Part shown: piece after piece, positions 8,774 to 18,094 of the stretch
Layout of the letters: each line of letters begins with the position of its first letter
Position numbering within the stretch: position 1 is the first letter of the stretch
Assembly (NCBI RefSeq): GCF_024662235.1
Contig: NZ_CP096276.1
Span: 558,001-622,000 of the forward strand
From: Pimelobacter simplex
GTDB taxonomy: Bacteria; Actinomycetota; Actinomycetes; Propionibacteriales; Nocardioidaceae
Direction of reading: 5' to 3'
Length of the DNA: 64,000 nucleotides
Position numbers and translations under genes: made by a program
The notes under the pieces: model-generated
What the model saw: only the letters and a program-made list of their open reading frames with translations
Told to the model about the DNA's origin: nothing
Databases searched by the model: none

Positions 8774-10195
8774 AGTGGAGTCCAGCAGAGTGGTGTACGA
8801 CGGACCTGAGTGAGCGCGTGCCTCCAACGTAGGCGCGGCCACCGGGTGGATCCTTCGAGTGATCTGCGAAAACCGACTCGAAGAAGGACCACGACGATGA
8901 CCGCTGGACCCAGTATCGACCCTGCACAGTTCCTGAACGAGCAGCTGTCCCAGGCCAGTCCTGATCTGATGCGGGACCTGCTCACCACGTTCGTCAATGC
9001 GCTGCTCTCGGCGCAGGCCGACGCGGTGTGCGGCGCCGGCTACGGCGAACGCAGCATGGAGCGCGTCAACTCCCGCAACGGCTACCGGCACCGCGACCTC
9101 GACACCCGCGTCGGCACTCTGGACGTCGCGGTTCCCAAGCTGCGCACCGGTTCGCTGTACCCCGAGTGGCTGCTGGAGCGCCGCAAGCGAGCAGAGCGGG
9201 CACTGACCAGTGTGGTCGCGACCTGTTACCTGCTCGGCGTCTCGACGCGGCGGATGGACAAGCTGGTGCAGACCCTCGGCATCACCGGCCTGTCCAAGAG
9301 CCAGGTCTCGGTGATGGCCAAGGAACTCGACGAGCACGTCGAGCAGTTCCGCACCCGACGGCTGGAGGAGGCCGGGCCGTTCACCTTCGTGGCCGCCGAC
9401 GCGTTGGTGCTCAAGGTCCGCGAAGGTGGCCGGGTGGTGCCGGTCCACGTGCTGGTCGCCACCGGCGTCAACGCCGACGGGCACCGCGAGATCCTCGGCG
9501 TGCAGGTCACCAGCAGCGAGGACGGCGCCGGGTGGCTGGCCTTCTGGAGGGATCTGACCGCCCGCGGCCTGGCCGGGGTCAAGCTCGTCACCAGCGACGC
9601 CCACGCCGGGCTGGTGGCCGCGATCGGCGCCACGTTGCCCGGCGCCTCGTGGCAGCGCTGCCGAACCCACTACGCGGCGAACCTGATGTCGGCGACGCCG
9701 AAGTCCTCGTGGGGCTGGGTCAAGGCGCTGCTGCACTCGATCTACGACCAGCCCGACGCCGACGCTGTCCACGCCCAGTTCGACCGGGTCGTCGACGCCC
9801 TGGCCGAGAAGCTCCCCAAGGTGGCCGAGCATCTGGAGGACGCTCGTGCCGACATCCTCGCCTTCACCGCGTTCCCGAAGGAGATCTGGCGCCAGATCTG
9901 GTCCAACAACCCCAACGAGCGCCTCAACCGCGAGATCCGCAGGCGAACCGACGTGGTCGGGATCTTTCCCGACCGGGCCAGCATCATCCGGCTCGTCGGC
10001 GCCGTCCTGGCCGAGCAGCACGACGAGTGGGCCGAAGGCCGCCGCTACCTCGGACTCGACGTCCTCGCCCGCGCCCAGGCCGTCGACACCTGCGTCGTCG
10101 AGGAGGTGACCGAACCCGAACTCCAGGCCCTCACAGCCTGACCGACACGCCCAACCGAGGGATCAACCTCGTACACCACCCCAGCGGACTTGACC
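8774..10195 (+). mobile_element. IS256-type element 'IS256-a', copy 2 (1422 bp, complete, 8-bp target duplication)
   Basis: The right end is fixed by comparison with copy 1. The left end is fixed by imperfect terminal inverted repeats (GTGGTGTACGA shared in both ends) and by the exact direct repeat ATCGACCG at 8766-8773 and 10196-10203. Because this copy carries its own duplication on both sides, it inserted on its own and is not one arm of a composite transposon with copy 1. Confidence 0.93.
8897..10141 (+). CDS. IS256-a transposase (complete)
   Basis: A 414-residue IS256-family transposase. ATG 8897 was chosen because AAGAAGGACC lies about 8 nt upstream and the reading-frame extension further upstream runs into the terminal repeat region. 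The N-terminal RNGYRHRDLDTRVGTLDVAVPKLR block is the usual DNA-binding segment; the DDE residues are in VAADALVLK, VTSDAHAGL and NPNERLNREI, with the family hallmark CRTHYAANL between the second Asp and the Glu. No damage is visible. Confidence 0.95.
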   Translation: MTAGPSIDPAQFLNEQLSQASPDLMRDLLTTFVNALLSAQADAVCGAGYGERSMERVNSRNGYRHRDLDTRVGTLDVAVPKLRTGSLYPEWLLERRKRAERALTSVVATCYLLGVSTRRMDKLVQTLGITGLSKSQVSVMAKELDEHVEQFRTRRLEEAGPFTFVAADALVLKVREGGRVVPVHVLVATGVNADGHREILGVQVTSSEDGAGWLAFWRDLTARGLAGVKLVTSDAHAGLVAAIGATLPGASWQRCRTHYAANLMSATPKSSWGWVKALLHSIYDQPDADAVHAQFDRVVDALAEKLPKVAEHLEDARADILAFTAFPKEIWRQIWSNNPNERLNREIRRRTDVVGIFPDRASIIRLVGAVLAEQHDEWAEGRRYLGLDVLARAQAVDTCVVEEVTEPELQALTA

Positions 10196-10240
10196 ATCGA
10201 CCGGCGTCGGTCGACGAGAAGTCGCAACACCGGAGAGGTG

Positions 10241-11646
10241 GTAAGAGTCCCCGGGAGTGGTGGGGTTTGAGGGAGCAGCGGCGGGGCGTCAGCACGTAGA
10301 CGGCCATCGGCGGGATCTTCGGTGTGTACGGCCAAGCACCCACTGAAGAAAGAGGTCCACCGATGGCCTTGCCCCAGTCTGCCCTGTCCGAGATCCTCGA
10401 GGCGTTCCGTGCCGGTGATGGCGTCGATCTCATCCGTGATTCGGTCCGGCTCGCGCTCCAAGAGCTGATCGAGCTCGAAGCCACCCAGCAGATCGGCGCG
10501 GCGCCCTATGAGCGCACCGAGGACCGCACAGCCGAGCGGAACGGCCACCGTCCGCGGATGCTGACCACCAAGGCCGGCGATGTCGAGTTGCGCATCCCCA
10601 AGCTGCGCAAGGGCTCGTTCTTCCCGATCATCCTCGAGCCGCGGCGCCGTATCGACCAGGCGCTGTACGCGGTAGTCATGGAAGCCTACGTCCACGGCAT
10701 CTCCACCCGCTCGGTCGACGACCTGGTCGAGGCGATGGGCGGCAGCGGTGTCTCCAAGTCCGAGGTCTCCCGGATCTGCGCCAACCTCGATGAGCAGGTC
10801 GGCGCGTTCCGCACCCGCAGTCTGGATCATGTCGAGTTCCCCTACATCTACCTCGACGCGACCTACCTCCACGTCCGTAACGCCCCGGGCAAGGGCGGTC
10901 AGGTGGTGTCGATGGCGGTGGTCGTCGCGACCGGCGTGAGCGCGACCGGGGAGCGGGAGATCCTCGGCCTAGATGTCGGCGACAGCGAGGACGAGGTCTT
11001 CTGGCGCGCCTTCTTGCTCAGCCTCAAGCAGCGCGGCCTGGCCGGCGTGCAGCTGGTCATCTCAGACCAGCACTCCGGACTGGTCAAGGCGCTGGGCCGG
11101 GCGTTCCAGGGTGTCGCGCACCAGCGGTGCCGGGTCCACTTCGCGCGCAACCTGCTCGCTCACGTGCCCAAGGGGCAGGCCGAGCTCGTGGCGACCGCGT
11201 TCCGGATGATCTTCGCCCAGCCCACGCCCGAGGACGTCCACGCGGCGTGGGACAAGACCCGCGAGGAGCTCGCCGCCCGGTTCCCCAAGCTCGGTCCGTT
11301 GATGGACGCCGCCAAGGCCGAGGTCCTGGCCTTCACCGCGTTCCCGCGCGAGCACTGGCGCAAGGTCTGGTCGACCAACCCGTTGGAGCGCGTGAATAAG
11401 GAAATCAAGCGCCGGGCCCGGGTCGTAGGCATCTTCCCCAACGCCGCCGCCGTCATCCGACTCGTCGGAGCCGTGCTGATCGACATGCACGACGAATGGA
11501 TCGCCGGCGAGCGCCGCTACCTCTCAGAAGGCTCCATGGCCAAGCTCTACGAGACCAGCAATACTCACCCCGTCGCCGCCATCGACAACGGCGACGCGTA
11601 GGCACCGAGGGTCACCTCAAAGCCCACCACCCCGCGGGGCTCTGTC
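10241..11646 (+). mobile_element. IS256-type element 'IS256-b'
   Basis: Bordered by imperfect terminal repeats that share GTGG and TTTGAGG (left 10241 onward, right up to about 11646), in the same layout as IS256-c at 30248-31652, whose ends are fixed by a target duplication. No exact 8-bp duplication is found here: the flanks GAGAGGTG and CCGGAGGT are only similar, so the ends could be off by a few bases or the flanks have changed. It lies only 37 bp right of the IS256-a duplication. Confidence 0.8.
10363..11601 (+). CDS. IS256-b transposase
   Basis: A 412-residue transposase of the same family as IS256-a but of a different subgroup: it begins MALPQSALSEILEAF and resembles IS256-c closely. 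The DDE residues are in YLDATYLHVR, VISDQHSGLVK and NPLERVNKEIK; CRVHFARNLL is the family block before the Glu. AAAGAGG lies 6-12 nt upstream of ATG 10363. The frame is intact. Confidence 0.95.
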   Translation: MALPQSALSEILEAFRAGDGVDLIRDSVRLALQELIELEATQQIGAAPYERTEDRTAERNGHRPRMLTTKAGDVELRIPKLRKGSFFPIILEPRRRIDQALYAVVMEAYVHGISTRSVDDLVEAMGGSGVSKSEVSRICANLDEQVGAFRTRSLDHVEFPYIYLDATYLHVRNAPGKGGQVVSMAVVVATGVSATGEREILGLDVGDSEDEVFWRAFLLSLKQRGLAGVQLVISDQHSGLVKALGRAFQGVAHQRCRVHFARNLLAHVPKGQAELVATAFRMIFAQPTPEDVHAAWDKTREELAARFPKLGPLMDAAKAEVLAFTAFPREHWRKVWSTNPLERVNKEIKRRARVVGIFPNAAAVIRLVGAVLIDMHDEWIAGERRYLSEGSMAKLYETSNTHPVAAIDNGDA

Positions 11647-11884
11647 CCGGAGGTGGGTAGCCGAGTTGAGAGCGACACCCCCGAGCACCGCGACCGAGCC
11701 TCATCAACTCCGGCCGTGCGGTCAATGAAGCAAGCAGCAGTCGATGACCGGCCTGCTCACATGTGCGCTTAGGGCAATGTTTACGGTCCGTTGTGGAGCT
11801 GACGTGGTAGCTCTTGGGTGCCGCCAAGAACTAGCACACTGGCTTCAACGGGAGCCACACGACCGCACACTCAGGAGAACCGCA
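11647..11884 (+). promoter_or_regulatory. Original upstream region of the peroxiredoxin gene, with stranded ribosome binding site
   Basis: This non-coding stretch ends with AGGAG at 11873-11877 and CCGCA at 11880-11884. Joining it to 13267 (removing IS3-A and one duplication) gives AGGAGAACCGCATG, an ideal ribosome binding site 6 nt before the peroxiredoxin ATG. The native promoter must therefore lie here or further left, now 1.4 kb from its gene. I see no gene in it. Confidence 0.8.
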
Positions 11885-11954
11885 GGGGCCTGACCCCGGT
11901 TCTTGGACACGCTGAATCCAGCATCTGCTGGGGAAGCGAGATGATCCAGGAACC

Positions 11955-12323
11955 ATGGCCAGGAAGAACTACTCCGAGGAGTTCCGTCGTCAGGCCGTCG
12001 ACTTGTACGAGTCCACCCCGGGCGCCACAGTCCGCGGCATCGCCGAGGACCTCGGCATCGTGCGCGGCACCCTGCGGCACTGGCTCGAGGTCTACGGGAC
12101 CGGCAAGAAGACCGCCGCTGACGGGACACTGACCTCCAGCCCACTGCAAGCCACGCCGTCGAAGTCGAGCCAGTCCGGGCCGGCCGATGAGACGCCGGAG
12201 CAGAAGATCGCCCGGCTCGAGGCCGAGAATGCGGCGCTGCGGGCAGAGACAACGAAGCTGACGACCGAGCGGGAGATCCTCCAGCGGGCGGCCAAGTATT
12301 TCGCCGGGGAGACGCGCTGGTGA
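11955..12323 (+). CDS. IS3-A transposase subunit OrfA
   Basis: A 122-residue OrfA: N-terminal helix-turn-helix (NYSEEFRRQAVDLYES, then VRGIAEDLGIVRGTLRHWL), a Ser/Thr/Pro-rich linker and a C-terminal coiled coil (IARLEAENAALRAETTKL). It overlaps orfB by 4 nt (GTGA). The same protein is encoded in reverse at 33078-33446. Confidence 0.93.
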   Translation: MARKNYSEEFRRQAVDLYESTPGATVRGIAEDLGIVRGTLRHWLEVYGTGKKTAADGTLTSSPLQATPSKSSQSGPADETPEQKIARLEAENAALRAETTKLTTEREILQRAAKYFAGETRW

Positions 12324-13228
12324 GTCGCTTCCAGTTCGTCGCCGACAACTCCGCCACCTCCCGCCCTGGCTGGACGGTGAAGCGACTGTGTGAGCTCGTC
12401 GAGATCGAGCGCTCCTCCTACTACGCGTGGAAGGCCGGGGCACCAGCGCGGGCCGAGCGGGCCGCCGCGGACGCCGCGCTGGTCGAGCGGATCCGCAAGG
12501 TCCACGAGGCTGACAACACCCAAGGCGCGCCTCGGATCACCGCCGACCTCAACGACGGCGCACCGCCTGAGCAGCGGGTCAACCACAAGCGCGTCGCCCG
12601 CGTGATGCGTGCGGCCGGTATCTGCGGCTACGTCAAGAAGCGACGCGTGCGGACCACGATCCCCGAGCCATCGGGACAGAAGGTGCCCGATCTACTCAAG
12701 CGGGACTTCACCGCCCCGGCGCCGAACCAGCGCTACGTCGGCGACATCACCTACCTGCCGATCGCAGACGGCACCAACCTGTACCTGGCCACCGTGATCG
12801 ACTGCTACAGCCGTCGGCTCGCGGGCTGGGCGATCGCGGATCACATGCGCACCGAGCTCGTTGAGGACGCGCTCAAGGCCGCGGCCGCGACCCGCGGATC
12901 ACTGGCCGGGGCGATCTTCCACAGCGACCACGGGTCGGTCTACTGCTCGAAGGACTACGCCAAGCTCTGCGCGAAGCTCGGCGTGACCCAGTCGATGGGT
13001 GCCGTCGGGTCCTCGGCCGACAACGCGTTGGCGGAGTCATTCAACGCCGCGCTGAAGCGGGAGGTCCTCCAAGACGAGCGGACCTGGTCCGACGAGCTCG
13101 CCTGCCGTCGCCAGGTCTTCAAGTGGCTGACCCGCTACAACACCCGGCGGCGCCATTCGTGGTGTCGCTACCTGTCGCCGATCGCCTACGAGACCGGCCA
13201 CGCCGCTACGCTGCAGCCCGCCGCGTAA
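12320..13228 (+). CDS. IS3-A transposase OrfB (rve integrase domain)
   Basis: A 302-residue OrfB. The HTH_21-like segment is followed by the integrase core with Asp in VGDITYLPI, Asp in HSDHGSVYCS and Glu in DNALAESFNA. GTG 12320 lies in the orfA stop. No defect is seen; both copies encode the same protein. Confidence 0.95.
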   Translation: MSRFQFVADNSATSRPGWTVKRLCELVEIERSSYYAWKAGAPARAERAAADAALVERIRKVHEADNTQGAPRITADLNDGAPPEQRVNHKRVARVMRAAGICGYVKKRRVRTTIPEPSGQKVPDLLKRDFTAPAPNQRYVGDITYLPIADGTNLYLATVIDCYSRRLAGWAIADHMRTELVEDALKAAAATRGSLAGAIFHSDHGSVYCSKDYAKLCAKLGVTQSMGAVGSSADNALAESFNAALKREVLQDERTWSDELACRRQVFKWLTRYNTRRRHSWCRYLSPIAYETGHAATLQPAA

Positions 13229-13265
13229 TCACACCCCGTGTCCAAGATCCGGGGGTAGGGCCCGC

Positions 13266-13826
13266 ATGACTGACTACACGACCCTGCCCGCCGATCTGCC
13301 CGTCCCTCAGGACGACGGTGCCGCCGACCACCTTCCCGGCATGCGAATGCCAGACCTAGACCTGCTTGCAACGACCGGCGAAACGATCAACGTTGCGGAC
13401 CTCGGGGCTGGCCGCACCGTCATCTACCTCTACCCCCTCACTGGTCAACCAGGAGTCGACCTTCCCGAGGACTGGAACTCGATTCCCGGGGCGCGCGGCT
13501 GCTCGACCGAAGCGTGCGACTTCCGTGACCACTTCGAGGACCTTCGCGGCGCGGGCGTCACGTTGGTCTACGGGCTGTCCAGTCAGACCAGCGCCCGCCA
13601 GGCCGAGGTCGTCGAACGGCTACGCCTTCCGTTCGCGATGCTGTCGGATGAGGACTTCCGGCTGGCCGAGGCCCTGCGACTGCCAACGTTCGGCGCAGAG
13701 GGCCAGGACCGCTTCTACAAGCGGCTCACACTCGTCGTGACTGACGGTGTCATCGAGCACGCCTTCTACCCGATCTTCCCGCCCAACACGCACGCCCAGG
13801 AAGTGCTCGACTGGGCTCGTTCGTAG
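13266..13826 (+). CDS. Peroxiredoxin (AhpC/TSA, redoxin-type)
   Basis: A 186-residue thioredoxin-fold peroxidase. The active-site region reads YPLTGQP...GARGCSTEACDFRDHF: the family normally has the peroxidatic Cys shortly after the YP motif, and here the visible cysteines are in GCSTEACDF, which suits a PrxQ/BCP-like atypical peroxiredoxin in which the exact roles need alignment. The coding frame is intact, but IS3-A sits directly at the start codon: its end and duplication CCGCA supply the first base of the ATG, and the native ribosome binding site is stranded 1.4 kb upstream. The IS end offers GGGGGTA about 9 nt upstream as a possible substitute. Confidence 0.85.
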   Translation: MTDYTTLPADLPVPQDDGAADHLPGMRMPDLDLLATTGETINVADLGAGRTVIYLYPLTGQPGVDLPEDWNSIPGARGCSTEACDFRDHFEDLRGAGVTLVYGLSSQTSARQAEVVERLRLPFAMLSDEDFRLAEALRLPTFGAEGQDRFYKRLTLVVTDGVIEHAFYPIFPPNTHAQEVLDWARS

Positions 13827-13865
13827 CCGACGAGGAAGAGCGTCCGCAAATGGCGCCCCTCTGTG

Positions 13866-14700
13866 TCAAGAGCCGGTCGGCGGTGGGGTTCTAGGGTGGG
13901 TCTGGCGGGTCCGGGAAGTGACTTGTCCGAAGAGCCGGTCAGTTGTGATCCGGTCGGCTGGAGTCAGAGTCGTTGCCCAATTGCCCACCCGGGCCCGTCC
14001 CCTGGGTCGTGACGAGGTTGTTGAACATGTTTTGTAGACCAGGTCAGACAGGCGTCGTTTCAGGCAGCGCATCGCTTCCATGTTGGCCTTGTTGGCGGCT
14101 GTCTTGCGGTTGAAGTAGAAGCGGCCTTTCGCCGGGTCTGCGCAACTAGACGGTGGCCCTGATGTGGAGCGTGCGGGTTGATCTGCCGGCTGCCTTGGCG
14201 CGAGAGCCTGTGGCGGATGTGGTCGCGGAGGAGGCGTTGATCGGTGCGGTCCCGTTCCGGGAGGCGAAGTGCCCGCGGTTGGGAACCGGGTGGTGATGTC
14301 GCCGGTCGACCACCAGACGAGCGGCACCAATGGGCCCGATGCCGTGTAACTATCATCAGGCTGCCGCCGGTGGCACGGATGAGCTCGGTGAGCTCCTTTT
14401 CCGCGGCCTTTCTCCGCAGGTCGATCCGCTCCAAGGCGGCGATGAGCGCGGCGGCCATTCGGCGATGGGTCTTGCCCGCGGCGTCATGCCGGCGCACCTT
14501 GACCAGCAGCGGCTTGGCCTGGGCGGTGGAGAGGTAGGTCCTTCTTCGCCCCGCCCGGGGATCAGCTCGAGCAGCAGGTGGTGCAGCTGGGCGATCTTGC
14601 GGGTGTGTTCCTCACCCAGCCACCGCGGCCGACCAGCACCCTCAGCCTCGTCGCGCTGCTCGTGGTTGACCACGGGTCGCAGTCCCGCTTATCCGGGTTC
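13866..14700 (-). pseudogene. IS110-family transposase remnant
   Basis: Pieces of the C-terminal two thirds of an IS110-type transposase are spread over all three reverse frames: LHHLLLELIPG (near 14590), DAAGKTHRRMAAALIAALERIDLRRKAAEKELTEL (about 14490-14380; split here into its recognisable blocks DAAGKTHRRMAA and AEKELTELIRATG), GDITTRFP (about 14300), HIRHRLSRQGSRQIN (about 14200) and EAMRCLKRRLSDLVYKT (about 14040). At least four frame changes separate them, and the N-terminal DEDD domain is missing. It is not functional. It fills the otherwise gene-free gap between the peroxiredoxin gene and the molybdenum genes. Confidence 0.8.
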
Positions 14701-14748
14701 CGACCAGGGCCCTGCACGCTTTCTGCGCTGCTGCTTCGAAGCGCACAG

Positions 14749-14777
14749 TTGTCTGTCTGGCCTTCTTCCGCATTATC
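14749..14777 (+). promoter_or_regulatory. Candidate promoter for the mop-modABC operon
   Basis: TTGTCT at 14749-14754 and ATTATC at 14772-14777 are spaced by 17 nt, close to a sigma-70-type promoter. A short inverted repeat, ATTCTCTAGAAT (14784-14795), lies between it and the start codon and could be an operator. The stretch 14778-14817 is unusually AT-rich for this DNA. Confidence 0.45.
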
Positions 14778-14817
14778 GTCAAAATTCTCTAGAATGATCC
14801 GCTGTTGCGATACTAAA

Positions 14818-15231
14818 ATGGATAGACTGCCGCAGATGAGGATTCGTGAAGCCGCCTTCTACCTTGGTGTCAGCGACGACACCGTGCGCCGCTGGATCGA
14901 CAACGGTGTATTGGAGTGCGCCGTCGACGGCTCGGGACGAAAGGTCGTTGACGGCTTCGAGGTCGCCCAGGTCGCCCGACGGCACGCCTCACCTCCGCCG
15001 CTGCCGGGCGGGGTGGCCAGCTCGGCGCGGAACCGGTTCGTCGGCCTGGTGACCGACATCCAGACGGACGCCGTGATGGCGCAGGTCGAGCTTCAGTGCG
15101 GTCCGTTCCGGGTGGTCTCGCTGATGTCGAGCGAAGCGGTGCGTGACCTTGGGCTGGAGCTCGGTTCGGTGGCGGTGGCGTCCATCAAGTCAACCAACGT
15201 GGTCGTCGAGACCGCAGAAGGAGAATCATGA
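14818..15231 (+). CDS. Helix-turn-helix protein with C-terminal Mop/TOBE (molybdate-binding) domain
   Basis: A 137-residue protein: a MerR/excisionase-like HTH (MRIREAAFYLGVSDDTVRRW, residues about 7-26) and a C-terminal Mop domain (ARNRFVGLVTDIQTDAV, then SLMSSEAVRDLGLELGS and KSTNVVVE), the small oxyanion-binding fold found in ModE, ModC and molbindins. It is probably a molybdate-responsive regulator of the operon it heads. ATG 14818 or the in-frame ATG 14836 could be used; the latter matches the usual family start. Its stop overlaps the modA start (ATGA at 15228-15231). Confidence 0.85.
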   Translation: MDRLPQMRIREAAFYLGVSDDTVRRWIDNGVLECAVDGSGRKVVDGFEVAQVARRHASPPPLPGGVASSARNRFVGLVTDIQTDAVMAQVELQCGPFRVVSLMSSEAVRDLGLELGSVAVASIKSTNVVVETAEGES

Positions 15232-16004
15232 AGCGCTTGTTCACAACTCTGGCCGCACTGGCGCTGGTGGCCGGAACCGCTGCTTGCGGAGACGATGGCG
15301 ACTCGGGTGACGGTGGCGGCGACGGAGGAGACACCACTCTCACGGTGTACGCCGCCGCCTCGTTGACATCGACCTTCGAGCAGCTTGGCGAGAGCTTCGA
15401 GGAGTCCCACGACGGCGTGTCTGTGGAGTTCAACTTCGCCGGATCCTCCAATCTGGTCGCGCAGATCCAGCAGGGTGCTCCGGCGGACGTGTTCGCCTCC
15501 GCCGATGAGGCCAACATGGAGAAGCTGACTGCCGACGGGCTCGAGGGGAGCGACCCGGAGCTGTTCGCCACGAACATCCTCGAGATCGCGATCCCGCCGG
15601 ACAACCCGGCCGGTATCCAGTCGTTCCAGGACCTGGCGAACCCCGACATCAACCTCGTCATCTGCGCTCCAGAGGTTCCGTGCGGTGCCGCCGCGCAGTC
15701 CGTCGCCGACAATGCGGGTGTAGAGCTGCAGCCCGACAGCGAGGAGCAGTCGGTGACCGACGTCCTGGCCAAGGTCGTCTCCGGTGAGGCCGACGCCGGG
15801 CTGGTGTACGTCACTGATGTCATCGCTGCCGGTGAGGACGTGCAGGGCATCGAGTTCCCCGAGTCTGAGTCGGTGGTCAACAACTACCCGATCGCGACTG
15901 TGGCCGAGAGCGAGAACGCCGACCTGGCGCAGGAGTTCGTCGACCTGGTCCTCAGCGACGAGGGCCAGCAGGTTCTGGCAGACGCCGGCTTCGGCCAGCC
16001 CTGA
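15228..16004 (+). CDS. modA: Molybdate ABC transporter, substrate-binding lipoprotein
   Basis: A 258-residue lipoprotein: signal peptide ending in the lipobox GTAAC (Cys about residue 21), a Gly/Asp-rich linker, then the ModA fold (LTVYAAASLTSTFEQLG, FNFAGSSNLVAQIQQGAPADVFASA, and NNYPIAT near the C-terminus). The Ser residues of AAASL and GSS are those that bind the oxyanion in ModA proteins. AGAAGGAG lies 5-12 nt upstream of the ATG. It captures molybdate (or tungstate) outside the membrane for ModBC. Confidence 0.93.
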   Translation: MKRLFTTLAALALVAGTAACGDDGDSGDGGGDGGDTTLTVYAAASLTSTFEQLGESFEESHDGVSVEFNFAGSSNLVAQIQQGAPADVFASADEANMEKLTADGLEGSDPELFATNILEIAIPPDNPAGIQSFQDLANPDINLVICAPEVPCGAAAQSVADNAGVELQPDSEEQSVTDVLAKVVSGEADAGLVYVTDVIAAGEDVQGIEFPESESVVNNYPIATVAESENADLAQEFVDLVLSDEGQQVLADAGFGQP

Positions 16005-16016
16005 CCCACTGTCGAT

Positions 16017-16808
16017 ATGGCCCGCGTTCGTCGGGAGGTCGGTGTACCTGGTTGGATCTACATCCCGGCCGCGGCGGGAGCAGCGTTCGTGCTGCTCCCG
16101 CTGGTCGCCGTGGTGTCTCGGGTTGAGTGGGGTGATTTCCTCGAGCTGATCACCTCCGAGGCCTCTCGGGCGGCACTGCTGCTCAGCCTGAAGACGTCGA
16201 CCGCAAGCACGCTGGCCTGCATCATCATTGGCGTGCCGATGGCAGTCGTGCTGGCGCGGACCGAGTTCCCCGGGCAGTCCCTGATGCGGTCGTTCGTGCT
16301 CCTGCCGCTGGTGTTGCCACCGGTCGTCGGTGGCATCGCGCTGCTGTACACGTTCGGTCGGCGCGGGCTGCTCGGCGAGACGATCGACGTCCTGGGCTTC
16401 CAGATCGCGTTCTCCACCACTGCGGTCGTGATGGCGCAGACCTTCGTCGCCCTCCCGTTCCTGGTCGTGAGCCTCGAGGGTGCGCTGCGCACCGCTGGTC
16501 AGCAGTACGAGGTGGTCGCGGCTTCGCTCGGGGCGCGGCCGACCACCGTGTTCCGCCGGGTGACACTACCGTTGGTGCTGCCGGGCCTGGTCTCCGGCGC
16601 GGTCCTCTCCTTCGCCCGCTCGCTCGGCGAGTTCGGCGCCACCATCACATTTGCCGGCAGCCTCCAGGGCGTCACCCGCACCCTGCCGCTGGAGATCTAC
16701 CTGCGGCGTGAGACCGACGCCGACGCCGCGGTCGCGCTCTCACTAGTCCTGGTGATCGTCGCGATCCTCGTCATCGGGTTCGCACGCCAAGGTCGGTCCG
16801 CCCTATGA
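16017..16808 (+). CDS. modB: Molybdate ABC transporter, permease
   Basis: A 263-residue inner-membrane permease with five to six hydrophobic segments (for example [16 protein letters not shown] and [19 protein letters not shown]) and the ABC-contact EAA-like loop [20 protein letters not shown]. It starts 13 nt after modA and overlaps modC by 4 nt (ATGA), so it is translated with its partners. Length and motifs are normal for ModB. Confidence 0.93.
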   Translation: MARVRREVGVPGWIYIPAAAGAAFVLLPLVAVVSRVEWGDFLELITSEASRAALLLSLKTSTASTLACIIIGVPMAVVLARTEFPGQSLMRSFVLLPLVLPPVVGGIALLYTFGRRGLLGETIDVLGFQIAFSTTAVVMAQTFVALPFLVVSLEGALRTAGQQYEVVAASLGARPTTVFRRVTLPLVLPGLVSGAVLSFARSLGEFGATITFAGSLQGVTRTLPLEIYLRRETDADAAVALSLVLVIVAILVIGFARQGRSAL

Positions 16809-17860
16809 CGTTCGATTTCTCGGCTGTCGTCGAGGAGCGCCGCGTCGAGGTCACGTTCACAGTCGAACCGGGCGAGACGCTCGCCGTGCTCGGCCCCAAT
16901 GGAGCCGGGAAGTCCACCCTGCTCGCCGTTGCGGCCGGGCACCTTCGTCCCGGCCAGGGCCGCGTCGTCCTCGACGGTCGCCCACTGACCGTCGTCGGGA
17001 ACGGCGCCCGGCCTGCCTGGGTGGCACCCCACGACCGGCAGATCGCTCTCCTCGCCCAGGACCCGTTGCTCTTCCCGCACATGAGTGTGCGCGACAACGT
17101 CGAGTTCGCTCCACGTAGCCGAGGTGTCCGCCGCTCAGAAGCCCACGACGTAGCGCGGCACTGGCTCGAACAGGTCGGCGTTCCCGACCTCGCTGATCGC
17201 AAACCGTCACAGATCTCAGGCGGACAAGCCCAGCGGGTCGCTGTCGCCCGCGCCCTCGCCGCCGATCCCCGGCTGTTGCTCCTCGACGAGCCAATGGCCG
17301 CACTGGACGTCGCGGTCGCCCCCGCTCTGCGACAGACCCTGCGCAGAGTGCTCGCCGATCGCAGCGTTGTCCTGGTCACCCACGACGCGCTCGACGCTCT
17401 GCTCCTGGCCGACACCGTGATCATCTTGGATAGCGGCAGGATCGTCGAACAGGGACCGGCCACTGAAGTCTTCGCGCGCCCGCGCAGCGCGTTCGCCGCC
17501 CGCATCGCCGGACTGAACATGCTGATCGGAACGTGGCACACCGACGGCGTCCGCACCAGCGCAGGAACAGACGTCCATGGTGTCGTCGCCGGCCCACGAC
17601 CTGCAGACGGCGAAGCAGCGGTGGCCATCTTCCCGCCGGCCGCGGTCGCCATCTTCCGCGAGCCCCCCGGTGGCAGCCCGCGGAATGCATTGGCCGCGAC
17701 CATCACCGAGATCGAACCCCTGGGCGACCGCATCCGGGTGCGAGCCGCCGAGCTCAGTGCCGACGTCACGGCCCAGGCTGTCGCGGAGCTCGACCTCGTG
17801 CCCGGCTCCGAGGTGACCTTCACAGTGAAGGCGAACGAGGTCTCGGTCTACCGAATCTGA
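16805..17860 (+). CDS. modC: Molybdate ABC transporter, ATP-binding protein with TOBE domain
   Basis: A 351-residue ATPase: Walker [10 protein letters not shown] (about residue 36), signature [15 protein letters not shown], Walker [12 protein letters not shown], the H-loop VTHD, and a C-terminal TOBE/Mop domain ([20 protein letters not shown]). It powers import through ModB. It is the last gene of the mop-modABC unit; beyond it the sequence turns into IS debris. Confidence 0.94.
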   Translation: MTFDFSAVVEERRVEVTFTVEPGETLAVLGPNGAGKSTLLAVAAGHLRPGQGRVVLDGRPLTVVGNGARPAWVAPHDRQIALLAQDPLLFPHMSVRDNVEFAPRSRGVRRSEAHDVARHWLEQVGVPDLADRKPSQISGGQAQRVAVARALAADPRLLLLDEPMAALDVAVAPALRQTLRRVLADRSVVLVTHDALDALLLADTVIILDSGRIVEQGPATEVFARPRSAFAARIAGLNMLIGTWHTDGVRTSAGTDVHGVVAGPRPADGEAAVAIFPPAAVAIFREPPGGSPRNALAATITEIEPLGDRIRVRAAELSADVTAQAVAELDLVPGSEVTFTVKANEVSVYRI

Positions 17861-18094
17861 ACACGCGGCCATCCCGCGGTGCTGGGGTACACACAGCGAG
17901 CAAGACGACTGGAGCGAGCGATGCGCAGTCAGTCGATAAGGACGCGGAGGCGGGAGCTGTGACCGGCGAGGACAAGAATGCAACGGCGAGGTGGCCGTCG
18001 AACCATCGGCCTCCGTGGGTGGAGTCCCTGCCAAGGGCGACTCGGCCATGGGGACCAAGATGCCCTGGATTAAGTCGGCTCTCCTGACTGATCC

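Larger units (their letters stand above)
11885..13261 (+). mobile_element. IS3-family element 'IS3-A', copy 1 (1377 bp, 5-bp target duplication)
   Basis: Terminal inverted repeats share CTTGGACACG preceded by a C-rich outer part. The direct repeat CCGCA occurs at 11880-11884 and 13262-13266. The same length (1377 bp) and a 5-bp duplication are found for copy 2 (32140-33516), where the restored reading frame of the target gene independently confirms the borders. Confidence 0.9.

Noticed and set aside
1..10195. Composite transposon bounded by the two IS256-a copies
   Set aside because: Copy 2 has its own exact 8-bp duplication (ATCGACCG) on both sides, so it inserted independently; copy 1 sits inside a gene whose frame continues directly at its end.
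17861..18094. A small gene between modC and the ISL3 remnant
   Set aside because: Open frames exist in several directions but none has a convincing start, composition or recognisable motif.
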